A stretch of 7,161 bases of DNA from Bacillota bacterium (GCA_021786555.1 JAJYNB010000162.1:1-7161), one strand, 5' to 3'. Shown: positions 1 to 6,344, numbered from the stretch's first letter. A program made the numbers and translations. The notes: generated from the letters alone by a model not told the origin.

Positions 1-1030
1 GGTCGATTTCGCCGCCCACTCCAACCCGGTGGACATGACTCCTCAGACTTCCAGCCTCAATTACCGGGAAGTGATGGCTGAACTTGCAGGAGATGAGCAA
101 ATCGGAGGCCTGCTGGCTATAAATGTGGGCCTGGACCGGCAGGAATTTGCCCGCGGCCTGGTGGCTGCCAGGAACGAGAGCCAGAAACCTGTATTGGCCT
201 ACACGCTGGACACCCCTCAGCTGGATGGGATTTTGCAGGAAAACGGAATTCATAATTTTCCCACACTGGAAGGGGCTTTGCGGGGCTTTCATGCCCTGCT
301 GAACGCTCATACACTGGCTGACACGGATGAAAAACAGACTTTTGAGCCGGTCGAACCGGGATCTGAGGAAGCAGAGTTGTGGCTGAAGTTATGCGGCAAG
401 CCCCAGAGCAACGAATTCGAGGTCAAACAGCTTTTGCAGGCCTGGGGAATGCCGGTGGTGCGGGAAAGACTCGTCCGGACCAGGGGTGAGATTGAGACTG
501 CGGCACAGGAGCTTGGCTTTCCCCTGGTCTTAAAGATCTGCCGCGATGAAATTATCCACAAGACCGAAGTGGGGGGAGTGGTTCTTGATATCCGGAACAT
601 GTCTGCCCTGCTTGGAGCCTGGGAAAGGATGGAAAAAAAATTTCCCGGCGGGCCGTTTCTGCTGCAGGAGATGGCCCAGGCGGAAGTGGAGCTGATATTG
701 GGGGGCAGGCGCGATCCCCTGTTCGGGCCGGTGGTGATGGTCGGCTTGGGCGGCACCGGGGTGGAACTGTTCAGGGACATTGCTTTGGGCCTGGCGCCCC
801 TCACAGAAGCAAGAGCGCGGCACATGCTGCAAAAATTGAAATCCTATCCCCTGCTGCAGGATTTTCGCGGCAGAGGGCCTCTGGCAGAGGAGGCGGTAGT
901 AGAGGGATTGGTGCGTCTGAGCGCCCTGATGTGCGAGCACGGGGAAATAGGCGAACTGGACTTAAACCCGCTGCTGGTAGGTAAAGACGGGGTTCGCGCA
1001 GCGGATGCCGCCATGCTAATCGGGATGTGA
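1..1030 (+). CDS. ADP-forming acyl-CoA (acetate-CoA) synthetase, C-terminal part; 5' end outside the window
   Basis: This enzyme family interconverts acyl-CoA + ADP + Pi with acid + CoA + ATP in the cytoplasm, making ATP by substrate-level phosphorylation in many anaerobes. The frame is open from base 2 to the TGA at 1028-1030 (342 residues visible). The GTG at 29 is not a credible start, because it encodes the Val of a family motif, NPVDMTP, that is already preceded by in-frame sequence (DFAAHS). The first ~110 residues look like the end of the CoA-ligase (succinyl-CoA synthetase alpha-like) region. From about visible residue 122 an ATP-grasp_5 domain follows: a KQLLQAWGMPVVRE entry segment, then LVLKI and IIHKTEVGGV, whose His (visible residue 186) matches the conserved phosphorylatable His of the beta domain, then GLGGTGVELF and a C-terminal GELDLNPLLV. 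Fused family proteins are about 700 residues, so roughly half is missing to the left. No frameshift is seen. The next gene's ribosome binding site abuts its stop. Acyl substrate unknown. Confidence 0.92.
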   Translation, partial: VDFAAHSNPVDMTPQTSSLNYREVMAELAGDEQIGGLLAINVGLDRQEFARGLVAARNESQKPVLAYTLDTPQLDGILQENGIHNFPTLEGALRGFHALLNAHTLADTDEKQTFEPVEPGSEEAELWLKLCGKPQSNEFEVKQLLQAWGMPVVRERLVRTRGEIETAAQELGFPLVLKICRDEIIHKTEVGGVVLDIRNMSALLGAWERMEKKFPGGPFLLQEMAQAEVELILGGRRDPLFGPVVMVGLGGTGVELFRDIALGLAPLTEARARHMLQKLKSYPLLQDFRGRGPLAEEAVVEGLVRLSALMCEHGEIGELDLNPLLVGKDGVRAADAAMLIGM

Positions 1031-1037
1031 AGGAGGG
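1031..1037 (+). promoter_or_regulatory. Shine-Dalgarno site of the PaaK-like ligase gene
   Basis: AGGAGGG directly follows the TGA of the preceding gene. The AGGAGG core lies 10 nt before ATG 1047 and 7 nt before TTG 1044, so it does not fully decide between the two. ATG 1056 is too far away (19 nt). Confidence 0.8.
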
Positions 1038-1046
1038 TGACCGTTG

Positions 1047-2333
1047 ATGTTGGCGATGGAGAAACCTTGGTTATCCACTCAGGAACTTGATAATCTGCAG
1101 CTTGGCAAGCTCAAGCAGAGTGTTGCCTATGCCTACGCCATATCTCCCTTTTACAGGCGTAAACTCGATGAAGCAGGAGTACGGCCGCAGGACATCAATC
1201 AGCTGTCCGATATTGCCTCCTTGCCCTTTACGAGCAAGGAGGAGTTGCGGGACAGCTACCCTGACAAGCTGATGACAGCCTCTGACCGCGATGTTGTCAG
1301 GCTGCACGCCAGTTCCGGCACAACCGGCAAAAAAACCGTAAGCTTTTACACCCGCAAGGACATTGACGACTGGGCATTGATGATGGCCCGCTGTTTTCGC
1401 CTGGCGGGGGTAACTCCGAAGGACAGGGTGCATATCACCACCGGTTACGGCCTCTGGACGGCGGGCGCAGGTTTCCAGGCCGGGGTGGAGGCCCTGGGGG
1501 CCATGGCTATCCCTGTGGGCCCCGCGCCTATGGAGCAGCAGCTGGAATTGATGATAGACTTCGGCAGCACAGTAATGGTCAGCACTTCTTCCTATGCGCT
1601 ATTGCTGGGAGAGGAAGTACGCCGCCGCGGCCTGGAAAAGGAAATCAAGCTGCGGCTGGCTCTGGTTGGTTCAGAACGCTGGAGCGACAGGATGAGGGAG
1701 AGGATTAATGCCCTTTTGGGCATTGAGACCTTTGACATTATCGGCATGACCGAACTGTACGGTCCAGGCATCGGTTTGGACTGTGGTTACCACCAGGGCG
1801 TTCACTACTGGGCCGACCACTTTATCTTCGAAATAATCGATCAGGTCAGCGGCCAACCCTGCGGGCCCGGAGAACAAGGCGAATTGGTGGTGACAACCTT
1901 AAGCAAAGAGGCCATGCCCATGATCCGGTACCGTACCAGGGATGTGACCCGAATCCTGCCTGAGCCCTGCCCCTGCGGTTCGCCCTTTCCGAGGATTGAC
2001 CGTATCCTGGGCCGCACAGACGACATGATCAAGTTCAGGGGTGTAAATATCTTCCCGGGTCTCGTGGACGACGTTTTAAGCAAGGTTGCCGGAGTGGGCA
2101 GCGAATACCAGATCGTGCTGGACAGGCTGGAGGGACGGGACCAGATGACCATAAGGGTAGAGAGAGCGGAAGGACCATCCCCGGCGGAATTCTCCCAGCT
2201 GGCTGCGGAGATTCAGAAGCGGTGCAAGGAGCGCATCGGGGTGACCAGCCTGGTAGAGGTGGTAGGGTATGGGGACCTGCCGCGGAGTGAAAAGAAAGCC
2301 AAGCGGGTGATTGACCGTAGAGAAAATGATTGA
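1047..2333 (+). CDS. Phenylacetate-CoA ligase (PaaK) family AMP-forming aryl-CoA ligase
   Basis: The family activates phenylacetate and other (mostly aromatic) acids with ATP and CoA through an acyl-adenylate in the cytoplasm. The 428-residue length is typical of PaaK. Seen in order: the P-loop-like SSGTTGKKT at about residue 89; the YGLWTAGAGFQAGVEALGA segment, very characteristic of PaaK proteins; the substrate/adenylate motif IIGMTELYGPG; RYRTRD; a CPCG pair; GRTDDMIKFRGVNIFP at the hinge; and a C-terminal KKAKRVIDRR that carries the likely catalytic lysine. I chose ATG 1047; TTG 1044, one codon upstream, is also well spaced from the AGGAGG and cannot be excluded. It lies 16 nt after the acyl-CoA synthetase gene and 20 nt before the FAD subunit gene, so it is very probably in their operon and supplies the CoA thioester for the pathway. 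True substrate uncertain: phenylacetate, a hydroxybenzoate, a phthalate isomer or a non-aromatic acid are all possible. Confidence 0.93.
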   Translation: MLAMEKPWLSTQELDNLQLGKLKQSVAYAYAISPFYRRKLDEAGVRPQDINQLSDIASLPFTSKEELRDSYPDKLMTASDRDVVRLHASSGTTGKKTVSFYTRKDIDDWALMMARCFRLAGVTPKDRVHITTGYGLWTAGAGFQAGVEALGAMAIPVGPAPMEQQLELMIDFGSTVMVSTSSYALLLGEEVRRRGLEKEIKLRLALVGSERWSDRMRERINALLGIETFDIIGMTELYGPGIGLDCGYHQGVHYWADHFIFEIIDQVSGQPCGPGEQGELVVTTLSKEAMPMIRYRTRDVTRILPEPCPCGSPFPRIDRILGRTDDMIKFRGVNIFPGLVDDVLSKVAGVGSEYQIVLDRLEGRDQMTIRVERAEGPSPAEFSQLAAEIQKRCKERIGVTSLVEVVGYGDLPRSEKKAKRVIDRREND

Positions 2334-2340
2334 GCTGGGC

Positions 2341-2350
2341 AGGAGGTGAT
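2341..2350 (+). promoter_or_regulatory. Consensus Shine-Dalgarno site that sets the start of the FAD subunit gene
   Basis: AGGAGGTGAT is a full-length match to the 16S anti-Shine-Dalgarno complement. It lies 7 nt (after AGGAGG) before ATG 2354. This rules out the upstream in-frame TTG at 2330, which overlaps the preceding stop and would place this site inside the coding sequence. Confidence 0.88.
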
Positions 2351-2353
2351 GTC

Positions 2354-3235
2354 ATGTCTCAGCAGCCATTCCAATATGAAGCCCCTCAGTCATTGGCCGA
2401 GTTGTGGTCAACTCTGGATCTGGGCCAGGACGGCACTAGATTCCTGGCTGGGGGTACAGACCTGCTGGTGAAATACAAAAGAAAACAGCTTAGCGTCACA
2501 AGACTGGTGGACATCAAAAATATCCCAGACCTCCAGGGTGTCTGGCTGGACGCGGCCTTGGGACTGCGCATCGGTGCGTTGACCACCTTGACAGATTTGG
2601 CTGCTCACCCGCTGGTTAATGAGCATGTGCCCGTTTTGGCTGCAGCTGCCAGCAAAATGGCTTCCGCCCAGGTACGAAACAGGGCCACAGTGGGAGGGAA
2701 TCTCTGCAATGCGGCGCCTTCTGCAGACCTGGCCCCGCCTTTACTGGTTTTGCAGGCCAGAATAAAAACACTCTCAGCTGCCGGGGAGCGCGAACTGCCG
2801 TTGAGGCACTTTTTTGCCGGGCCCGGACTGAGCACGTTAAGGCCGGGCGAACTGGTCTCAGAAGTTATCTTACCTTTACCGGAGGGAAATACGCGGGCGG
2901 TCTACCTGAAGCAGGGGCTGCGCCAGGCCATGGACATAGCCATGGTGGGCGTAGCCGTAAAGCTGAAGCTGTCCGGCAGCTTGTGCGAGGAGGCGGCTAT
3001 AGCTTTGGGCGCGGTATCTCCGGTGCCGCTGCGGGCCGAATCGGCCGAACAATATCTGAAGGGCCGCAAGCTTGACGCCCAAAGTATTGCCGAGGGGGCT
3101 GATTTAGCGGCCAAAGAGGCCAGTCCCATCTCAGATGTGCGGGCCAGCGCCTTATACCGGTCTCAACTGGTTGCTGCCCTGTTGAAGCAAGGGCTGCAGC
3201 AGTGCGCGGGCATCTTAACAGAGGGGGAGAATTAA
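2354..3235 (+). CDS. FAD-binding (medium) subunit of a xanthine dehydrogenase / hydroxybenzoyl-CoA reductase family molybdoenzyme
   Basis: This subunit carries FAD and passes electrons between the [2Fe-2S] subunit and an external carrier. The protein is 293 residues from ATG 2354. It has the two FAD-diphosphate loops of the family: LAGGTDLL at about residues 31-38, and ATVGGNLCNAAPSADLAPPL at about 111-130. A CO dehydrogenase flavoprotein C-terminal domain follows, with DIAMVGVAV at about 195 and a typical LGAVSPVPLRA segment. The length fits the CoxM/XdhB type. The ~40-residue Cys-containing insertion that holds an extra [4Fe-4S] in the classical 4-hydroxybenzoyl-CoA reductase beta subunit is absent: only three Cys are seen, scattered. 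The gene ends one base before the TTG start of the iron-sulfur subunit gene, indicating translational coupling. Confidence 0.93.
   Translation: MSQQPFQYEAPQSLAELWSTLDLGQDGTRFLAGGTDLLVKYKRKQLSVTRLVDIKNIPDLQGVWLDAALGLRIGALTTLTDLAAHPLVNEHVPVLAAAASKMASAQVRNRATVGGNLCNAAPSADLAPPLLVLQARIKTLSAAGERELPLRHFFAGPGLSTLRPGELVSEVILPLPEGNTRAVYLKQGLRQAMDIAMVGVAVKLKLSGSLCEEAAIALGAVSPVPLRAESAEQYLKGRKLDAQSIAEGADLAAKEASPISDVRASALYRSQLVAALLKQGLQQCAGILTEGEN
3221..3229 (+). promoter_or_regulatory. Shine-Dalgarno site supporting a TTG start for the [2Fe-2S] subunit
   Basis: GAGGGGGAG lies inside the last codons of the FAD subunit gene. Its GGAG core ends 7 nt before TTG 3237. No ATG or GTG lies near in that frame, so TTG is the likely initiator. 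Confidence 0.65.
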
Positions 3236-3236
3236 T

Positions 3237-3749
3237 TTGGTCAAGATCAGCCTAATCATCAACGCTCAACCCTGGGAAATACAAGTGGAACCGGATGAGA
3301 CCCTGCTGGATGCGATTCGCGGCAAGGTGGGACTGACAGGTACCAAGAAGGGCTGTGACAGCGGGGAGTGCGGCGCCTGCACAGTGATCATGAACGGCCG
3401 CAGCGTCAATTCGTGTTTGGTTTTGGCGGTGGAAGCCGATGGCCAGGAGATTACAACCATCGAAGGGTTGAGTCATGGGCAGGAACTGCACCCGCTGCAG
3501 GCAGCCTTTATCAGCGAGGGAGCGGTTCAGTGCGGCTTTTGTACCCCGGGCATGATCATGTCCGCCAAAGCGCTGCTGGACAGTAATCCCCACCCGTCAG
3601 AACAGCAGATCCGTCAGGGCATGGCAGGTAATTTATGCCGCTGTACCGGTTATGGGAGGATTGTCGCTGCGGTGGAAAAGGCAGCACAGCTGATAGGTGG
3701 TGATCGTCTTGATGCAACAGGTAGTCGGCAAACCGGCAACCAAGTATGA
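3237..3749 (+). CDS. [2Fe-2S] (small) subunit of the molybdoenzyme
   Basis: This 170-residue protein carries two [2Fe-2S] clusters that relay electrons between the molybdenum centre and FAD. The N-terminal plant-ferredoxin-like domain shows C40-x4-C45-x2-C48 ... C60 (CDSGECGACT and NSC). The C-terminal four-helix domain shows C99-x2-C102 (QCGFCTPGM) and C134-x-C136 (GNLCRCTGY). All eight cluster ligands are present. The size is normal for CoxS/HcrC-type subunits (about 150-170). The start is TTG 3237, one base after the FAD gene stop, with a purine-rich site upstream. The last 38 nt overlap the start of the Mo subunit gene in another frame, so the C-terminal ~12 residues (ending RQTGNQV) are coded jointly. 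This order (FAD, Fe-S, Mo) is common for the family. Confidence 0.95.
   Translation: MVKISLIINAQPWEIQVEPDETLLDAIRGKVGLTGTKKGCDSGECGACTVIMNGRSVNSCLVLAVEADGQEITTIEGLSHGQELHPLQAAFISEGAVQCGFCTPGMIMSAKALLDSNPHPSEQQIRQGMAGNLCRCTGYGRIVAAVEKAAQLIGGDRLDATGSRQTGNQV
3695..3704 (+). promoter_or_regulatory. Shine-Dalgarno-like site for the Mo subunit gene, inside the [2Fe-2S] gene
   Basis: AGGTGGTGAT resembles the consensus AGGAGGTGAT with one change. Its GGTGAT end lies 7 nt before ATG 3712. This favours ATG 3712 over GTG 3697, which would lie within the site. Confidence 0.55.
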
Positions 3750-5988
3750 CGCTTTTGAGAAAGTAACGGGCCAGGCCCAATACATTCAGGATTTGACCCA
3801 GCCGCGCATGTTGTGGGGAAAAATTCTCCGCAGTTCACTGCCCCACGCCAGAATCCTTAATATCGACACTTCTCGGGCGGAAAAGCTTCCTGGCGTCAAG
3901 GCTGTGCTCACTGCCAGGGACCTGCCGCGTCATAAAATCGGGTTCGGCAATGACAATGAGGTTCTGAAGGGCAGTAAGGTGCGCTGTGTTGGGGACGAAA
4001 TTGCTGCCGTAGCTGCGGTGGATGAAGGGACAGCCCAGGAGGCACTGGCCCTGATCCGGGTGGAGTTTGAGAGTTTGCCGGGGGTGTTTGAGCCGCTCTT
4101 GGCCCTTTCTGACCCCAGTGTGCTGGTGCACGAGGAGAAAGGCAGCAACCTGTCAATCTCTTATCAGTTTATGACGGATGAAAAAGGAGTTGAGGCGGCC
4201 CTGGACCAAGCGGCTGTAATGCTGGAAGACCGCTTTGTCCTGCCCTTTGTCACATCTGCGGCCATGGGTACCCATGGCTGTATGGCCGCGTTTAGGAACG
4301 GCCAGCTGACAATGTGGTCTCCTACCCAGGTGCCCTTTCTCTACCTGCATGAACTGAGTCTCGCTCTGGGCATTCCAGGCAGCAGGATACGGGTGATTCA
4401 ACCCACCATTGGGGGCGGGTTCGGGGCCAAACTGGATATGTATCCTTACGAGGGTGCCTGTGCCCACCTGGCCATGGTGACGGGCCAGCCTGTGAAAATC
4501 CTGTTTTCCAGGGAGGAAGAATTCCAGGCCTCCAGGCCGCGTCAGCCGATGCTTATCGACCTGGTCACTGCCTCAGACCGGGAAGGGCGGCTCCTGGCCA
4601 GGAAGGCAAAGGTAATCTGTGACAACGGGGCCTACAATTCATGGGGTTCCACCACTCCTTTTGTCGGCATGCAGACCGTGTCCTCCCTGTACAGGGTTCC
4701 CAACGTACGCTATGAAGCACAGATTGTATATACCAACAACCCTTACAGCGGCGCTATGCGGGGTTACGGCAATCCGCAGCACACCTTCGCGGTGGAAAGC
4801 CACATGGACATGCTGGCATCAAAACTCGGCATGGACCCCCTGGAATTGCGCTTGCTTAACGCCAACAGGAGCGGAGATGTCACGCCCCAGAAAATGCAAA
4901 TCACCAGCTGCGCCTTCAGCGAAACTTTGCGCCAGGCCGGAGAAAACCTGGGACCCCTGCCCTCAGAACAGGGTAAACTGCGGGGCAAGGGTCTGGCCGG
5001 CCTAATCCATGTGGGCGGCGGGGCCAGGGTCTATCGCTCCGACGGCTGCGGCGCCGTTGTCAAACTTGACGATATGGGACGTGTGGTCCTGCTTACAGGC
5101 GCAACAGATATGGGTCAGGGTTCCGATACTGTCCTGGCCCAGATCGTGGCAGAGGTTTTGGGGGTTGAGATCAAGGATGTCAGGATCATCAATAACGACA
5201 CGGACCTGACTCCCTGGGACGTTGGCTCCCATGCCAGCCGCACAACCTTTATCGCAGGCAATGCCGCCCTGCTCGCGGCTGAAAAGGTGCGGGGCGAACT
5301 GATTGCGGCAGCGGCGAATTCGCTGCAGGTGGCGCCGGAGAGCCTTATCCTGCGCAACAAACGGGTCTGCGTGGACGACAATCCGGAACGTTTTATTGAT
5401 CTGCCCAAGCTGATCCGCTCCCTGCACTTCAGGGAAGGCGGCAAAGTGCTCGTGGGGGAAGCCTTTTATGACCCGCCGACAGAGATGCAGGACCAGCACT
5501 TTCTGGGTAACGTATCTGTTGCCTACGCTTTTGGAGCACATGGCGTAGAGGTGGAGGTGGACGCCGGAACAGGAGTAATAAAGGTGCTGGGGGTTACGGC
5601 TGCCCATGACCTGGGCAAAGCCATCAACCCCTTGGGTATCCAGGGCCAGATCGAAGGCGGGTGTGCCATGGGCCTGGGGTATGCGCTGTCGGAAGAAATG
5701 AAAGTGCTGGAAGGGCGGGTCATCAACGGTAATTTCCTGGATTACCGCTTATTAACGGCGGTGGATGTGCCGGAAATAAAAGGGATTCCAGTTGAGAGTG
5801 AGGAACTGGCAGGGCCCTTTGGGGCAAAAGGGATTGGCGAGTCCTGCTGTATCCCGACAGCCGCGGCTGTAGCCAACGCAGTGTACGCCGCCACCGGGGT
5901 GCGCATCAAGGAACTGCCGATCACACCTGACAAGGTGCTGCAAGGTTTAAACGAGCTGCGTCATGTGTCAGGGGGACAGGTCCCTTGA
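3712..5988 (+). CDS. Molybdopterin-binding (large) subunit of the molybdoenzyme, with an element-derived C-terminus
   Basis: This is the catalytic subunit of a xanthine oxidase family enzyme (molybdopterin with cytosine dinucleotide is usual in bacteria). It is 758 residues from ATG 3712; GTG 3697 would add five. Domain order: aldehyde oxidase/xanthine dehydrogenase a/b hammerhead at about residues 12-125, then the molybdopterin-binding domain. Visible motifs are PTIGGGFGAK (GGGFGAK at 234-240), GAMRGYGNPQ, TGATDMGQGSDT, and GPFGAKGIGE with the probable catalytic Glu710. There is no CO dehydrogenase VAYRCSFR loop, so it is not a form I CoxL. The residue after GGGFGAK is Leu, where xanthine dehydrogenases have the purine-binding Glu; the usual HxxMEP-like segment reads AAMGTHGCMAAF. 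The family core ends near PITPDKVL (about 737-744). The last eight residues (HVSGGQVP) and the stop come from a palindromic repeat element, replacing a 38-residue native tail. Substrate unknown; probably still functional, since the core is intact. Confidence 0.93.
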   Translation: MQQVVGKPATKYDAFEKVTGQAQYIQDLTQPRMLWGKILRSSLPHARILNIDTSRAEKLPGVKAVLTARDLPRHKIGFGNDNEVLKGSKVRCVGDEIAAVAAVDEGTAQEALALIRVEFESLPGVFEPLLALSDPSVLVHEEKGSNLSISYQFMTDEKGVEAALDQAAVMLEDRFVLPFVTSAAMGTHGCMAAFRNGQLTMWSPTQVPFLYLHELSLALGIPGSRIRVIQPTIGGGFGAKLDMYPYEGACAHLAMVTGQPVKILFSREEEFQASRPRQPMLIDLVTASDREGRLLARKAKVICDNGAYNSWGSTTPFVGMQTVSSLYRVPNVRYEAQIVYTNNPYSGAMRGYGNPQHTFAVESHMDMLASKLGMDPLELRLLNANRSGDVTPQKMQITSCAFSETLRQAGENLGPLPSEQGKLRGKGLAGLIHVGGGARVYRSDGCGAVVKLDDMGRVVLLTGATDMGQGSDTVLAQIVAEVLGVEIKDVRIINNDTDLTPWDVGSHASRTTFIAGNAALLAAEKVRGELIAAAANSLQVAPESLILRNKRVCVDDNPERFIDLPKLIRSLHFREGGKVLVGEAFYDPPTEMQDQHFLGNVSVAYAFGAHGVEVEVDAGTGVIKVLGVTAAHDLGKAINPLGIQGQIEGGCAMGLGYALSEEMKVLEGRVINGNFLDYRLLTAVDVPEIKGIPVESEELAGPFGAKGIGESCCIPTAAAVANAVYAATGVRIKELPITPDKVLQGLNELRHVSGGQVP
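5884..5961 (+). repeat. Direct repeat, copy 1 (78 bp), inside the Mo subunit gene
   Basis: This block codes for residues YAATGVRIKELPITPDKVLQ and the following GLNELR near the end of the Mo subunit. An almost identical copy lies 161 bp downstream at 6045-6122. The three differences are at 5921 (T, versus G in copy 2), 5943 (A, versus G) and 5947 (T, versus C). Copy 1 keeps the family-like PITP reading and remains translated. Confidence 0.95.
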
Positions 5989-6044
5989 CACTCTGTGAAA
6001 CGGTGAGAAAGGTTGCGGTGTCAAGGGACCTGTCCCCTTGACAC
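5965..6044 (+). repeat. REP/MITE-like nested inverted repeat element
   Basis: Two 27-bp arms, 5965-5991 and 6018-6044, are reverse complements of each other at 26 of 27 positions, separated by a 26-nt spacer (5992-6017). Each arm is itself an imperfect palindrome: the right arm has GTGTCAAGGG paired with CCCTTGACAC around a 7-nt loop. In RNA or single-stranded DNA it could fold either as two small hairpins or as one long stem. It carries no coding capacity, so if mobile it would need a transposase acting in trans. It looks like the GGGGACAGGTCCC-core palindromes I recall as dispersed repeats in various anaerobes, but that is memory and not verified here. The left arm supplies the Mo gene's last seven codons and its TGA. 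Three bases (CAT, 5962-5964) separate it from direct repeat copy 1; copy 2 starts immediately after the right arm. Confidence 0.85.
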
Positions 6045-6122
6045 TACGCCGCCACCGGGGTGCGCATCAAGGAACTGCCGAGCACACCTGACAAGGTGCT
6101 GCAGGGTCTAAACGAGCTGCGT
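6045..6122 (+). repeat. Direct repeat, copy 2 (78 bp), now downstream of the Mo gene stop
   Basis: This is a second copy of 5884-5961, 75 of 78 bases identical. Its reading frame matches the Mo subunit but is closed upstream by a TGA at 6039-6041. The differences give one amino-acid change (Ile to Ser in the PITP motif) and two silent changes. The copy begins immediately after the element and ends where the surviving native tail continues. Confidence 0.95.
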
Positions 6123-6239
6123 TACGCCACAGCACGGCGGCTCGGACTTCCAGAGCCGGGAAAAATTTTGTTCCGGAAACATTCACCCTCCCTGAAGCAG
6201 CCCAGTCTTCTGAGTTGCGTTTTTCGTAAGAAATCCTAG
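6045..6239 (+). pseudogene. Orphaned 3' end of the Mo subunit gene (displaced native C-terminus)
   Basis: The frame starting at TAC 6045 stays open through the duplicated 26 codons and then 38 further codons (beginning YATARRLGLPEPGK, ending FRKKS) to a TAG at 6237-6239. There is no start codon with a ribosome binding site, and a TGA lies directly upstream at 6039-6041, so it is probably untranslated. Deleting 5962-6122 fuses codon CGT (5959-5961) to TAC (6123-6125) in frame and yields a 788-residue Mo subunit. The tail extends past the usual family end, so its loss may be tolerated. That the tail is the ancestral C-terminus is inference from the frame and the exact join. Confidence 0.75.
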
Positions 6240-6344
6240 CGTACACCCCCGTGCCGCTTCGGGGTACTGGCAGGAGGGAAAATCTCTAAAGTCGACCCCG
6301 AGCGACCCGTAAGTATTTTCAGGTTATTGAGAGGAGGAAGAGTT
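6240..6344 (+). other. Intergenic stretch before the thiolase gene
   Basis: Together with the rearranged block to its left this makes a 356-nt gap without an intact gene. A weak hairpin is visible at 6241-6267 (GTA...CCCCG pairing with CGGGGTAC, interrupted by a bulge), but no T-tract follows it, so I do not call a terminator. No convincing -35/-10 pair was found. Confidence 0.4.
6331..6337 (+). promoter_or_regulatory. Shine-Dalgarno site of the thiolase gene
   Basis: GAGGAGG ends 7 nt before ATG 6345, which fixes the thiolase start. Confidence 0.85.

Noticed and set aside
29..31. GTG as the start of the acyl-CoA synthetase gene
   Set aside because: It encodes the Val of the conserved NPVD motif, the frame is open to the left edge, and no ribosome site precedes it.
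307..825. 172-codon open frame on the minus strand
   Set aside because: It is antisense to the ATP-grasp domain of the acyl-CoA synthetase; the translation is low in recognisable motifs and typical of a G+C-rich shadow frame.
4619..5005. 128-codon plus-strand frame inside the Mo subunit gene
   Set aside because: It is out of frame within conserved Mo subunit sequence (AMRGYGNPQ region), has no ribosome site and gives an implausible Cys/Pro-rich translation.
5002..5607. 201-codon open frame on the minus strand
   Set aside because: It lies wholly opposite the Mo subunit gene, whose family motifs are clear in this stretch; its translation shows no recognisable domain.
5962..6044. CRISPR-like repeat reading of the two similar palindromic arms
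   Set aside because: Only two arms, in inverted orientation, with a single spacer; no array.
6138..6170. Possible rho-independent terminator: CGGCTC paired with GAGCCG, then an A-run and TTTT
   Set aside because: The stem is only 6 bp with a 9-nt loop, and the T-run is short and preceded by As. It also lies in what appears to be former coding sequence, so chance is likely.
6215..6242. Possible promoter, TTGCGT then 16 nt then TAGCGT
   Set aside because: The -10 box matches only three of six consensus positions and the spacer is short; not enough to call.
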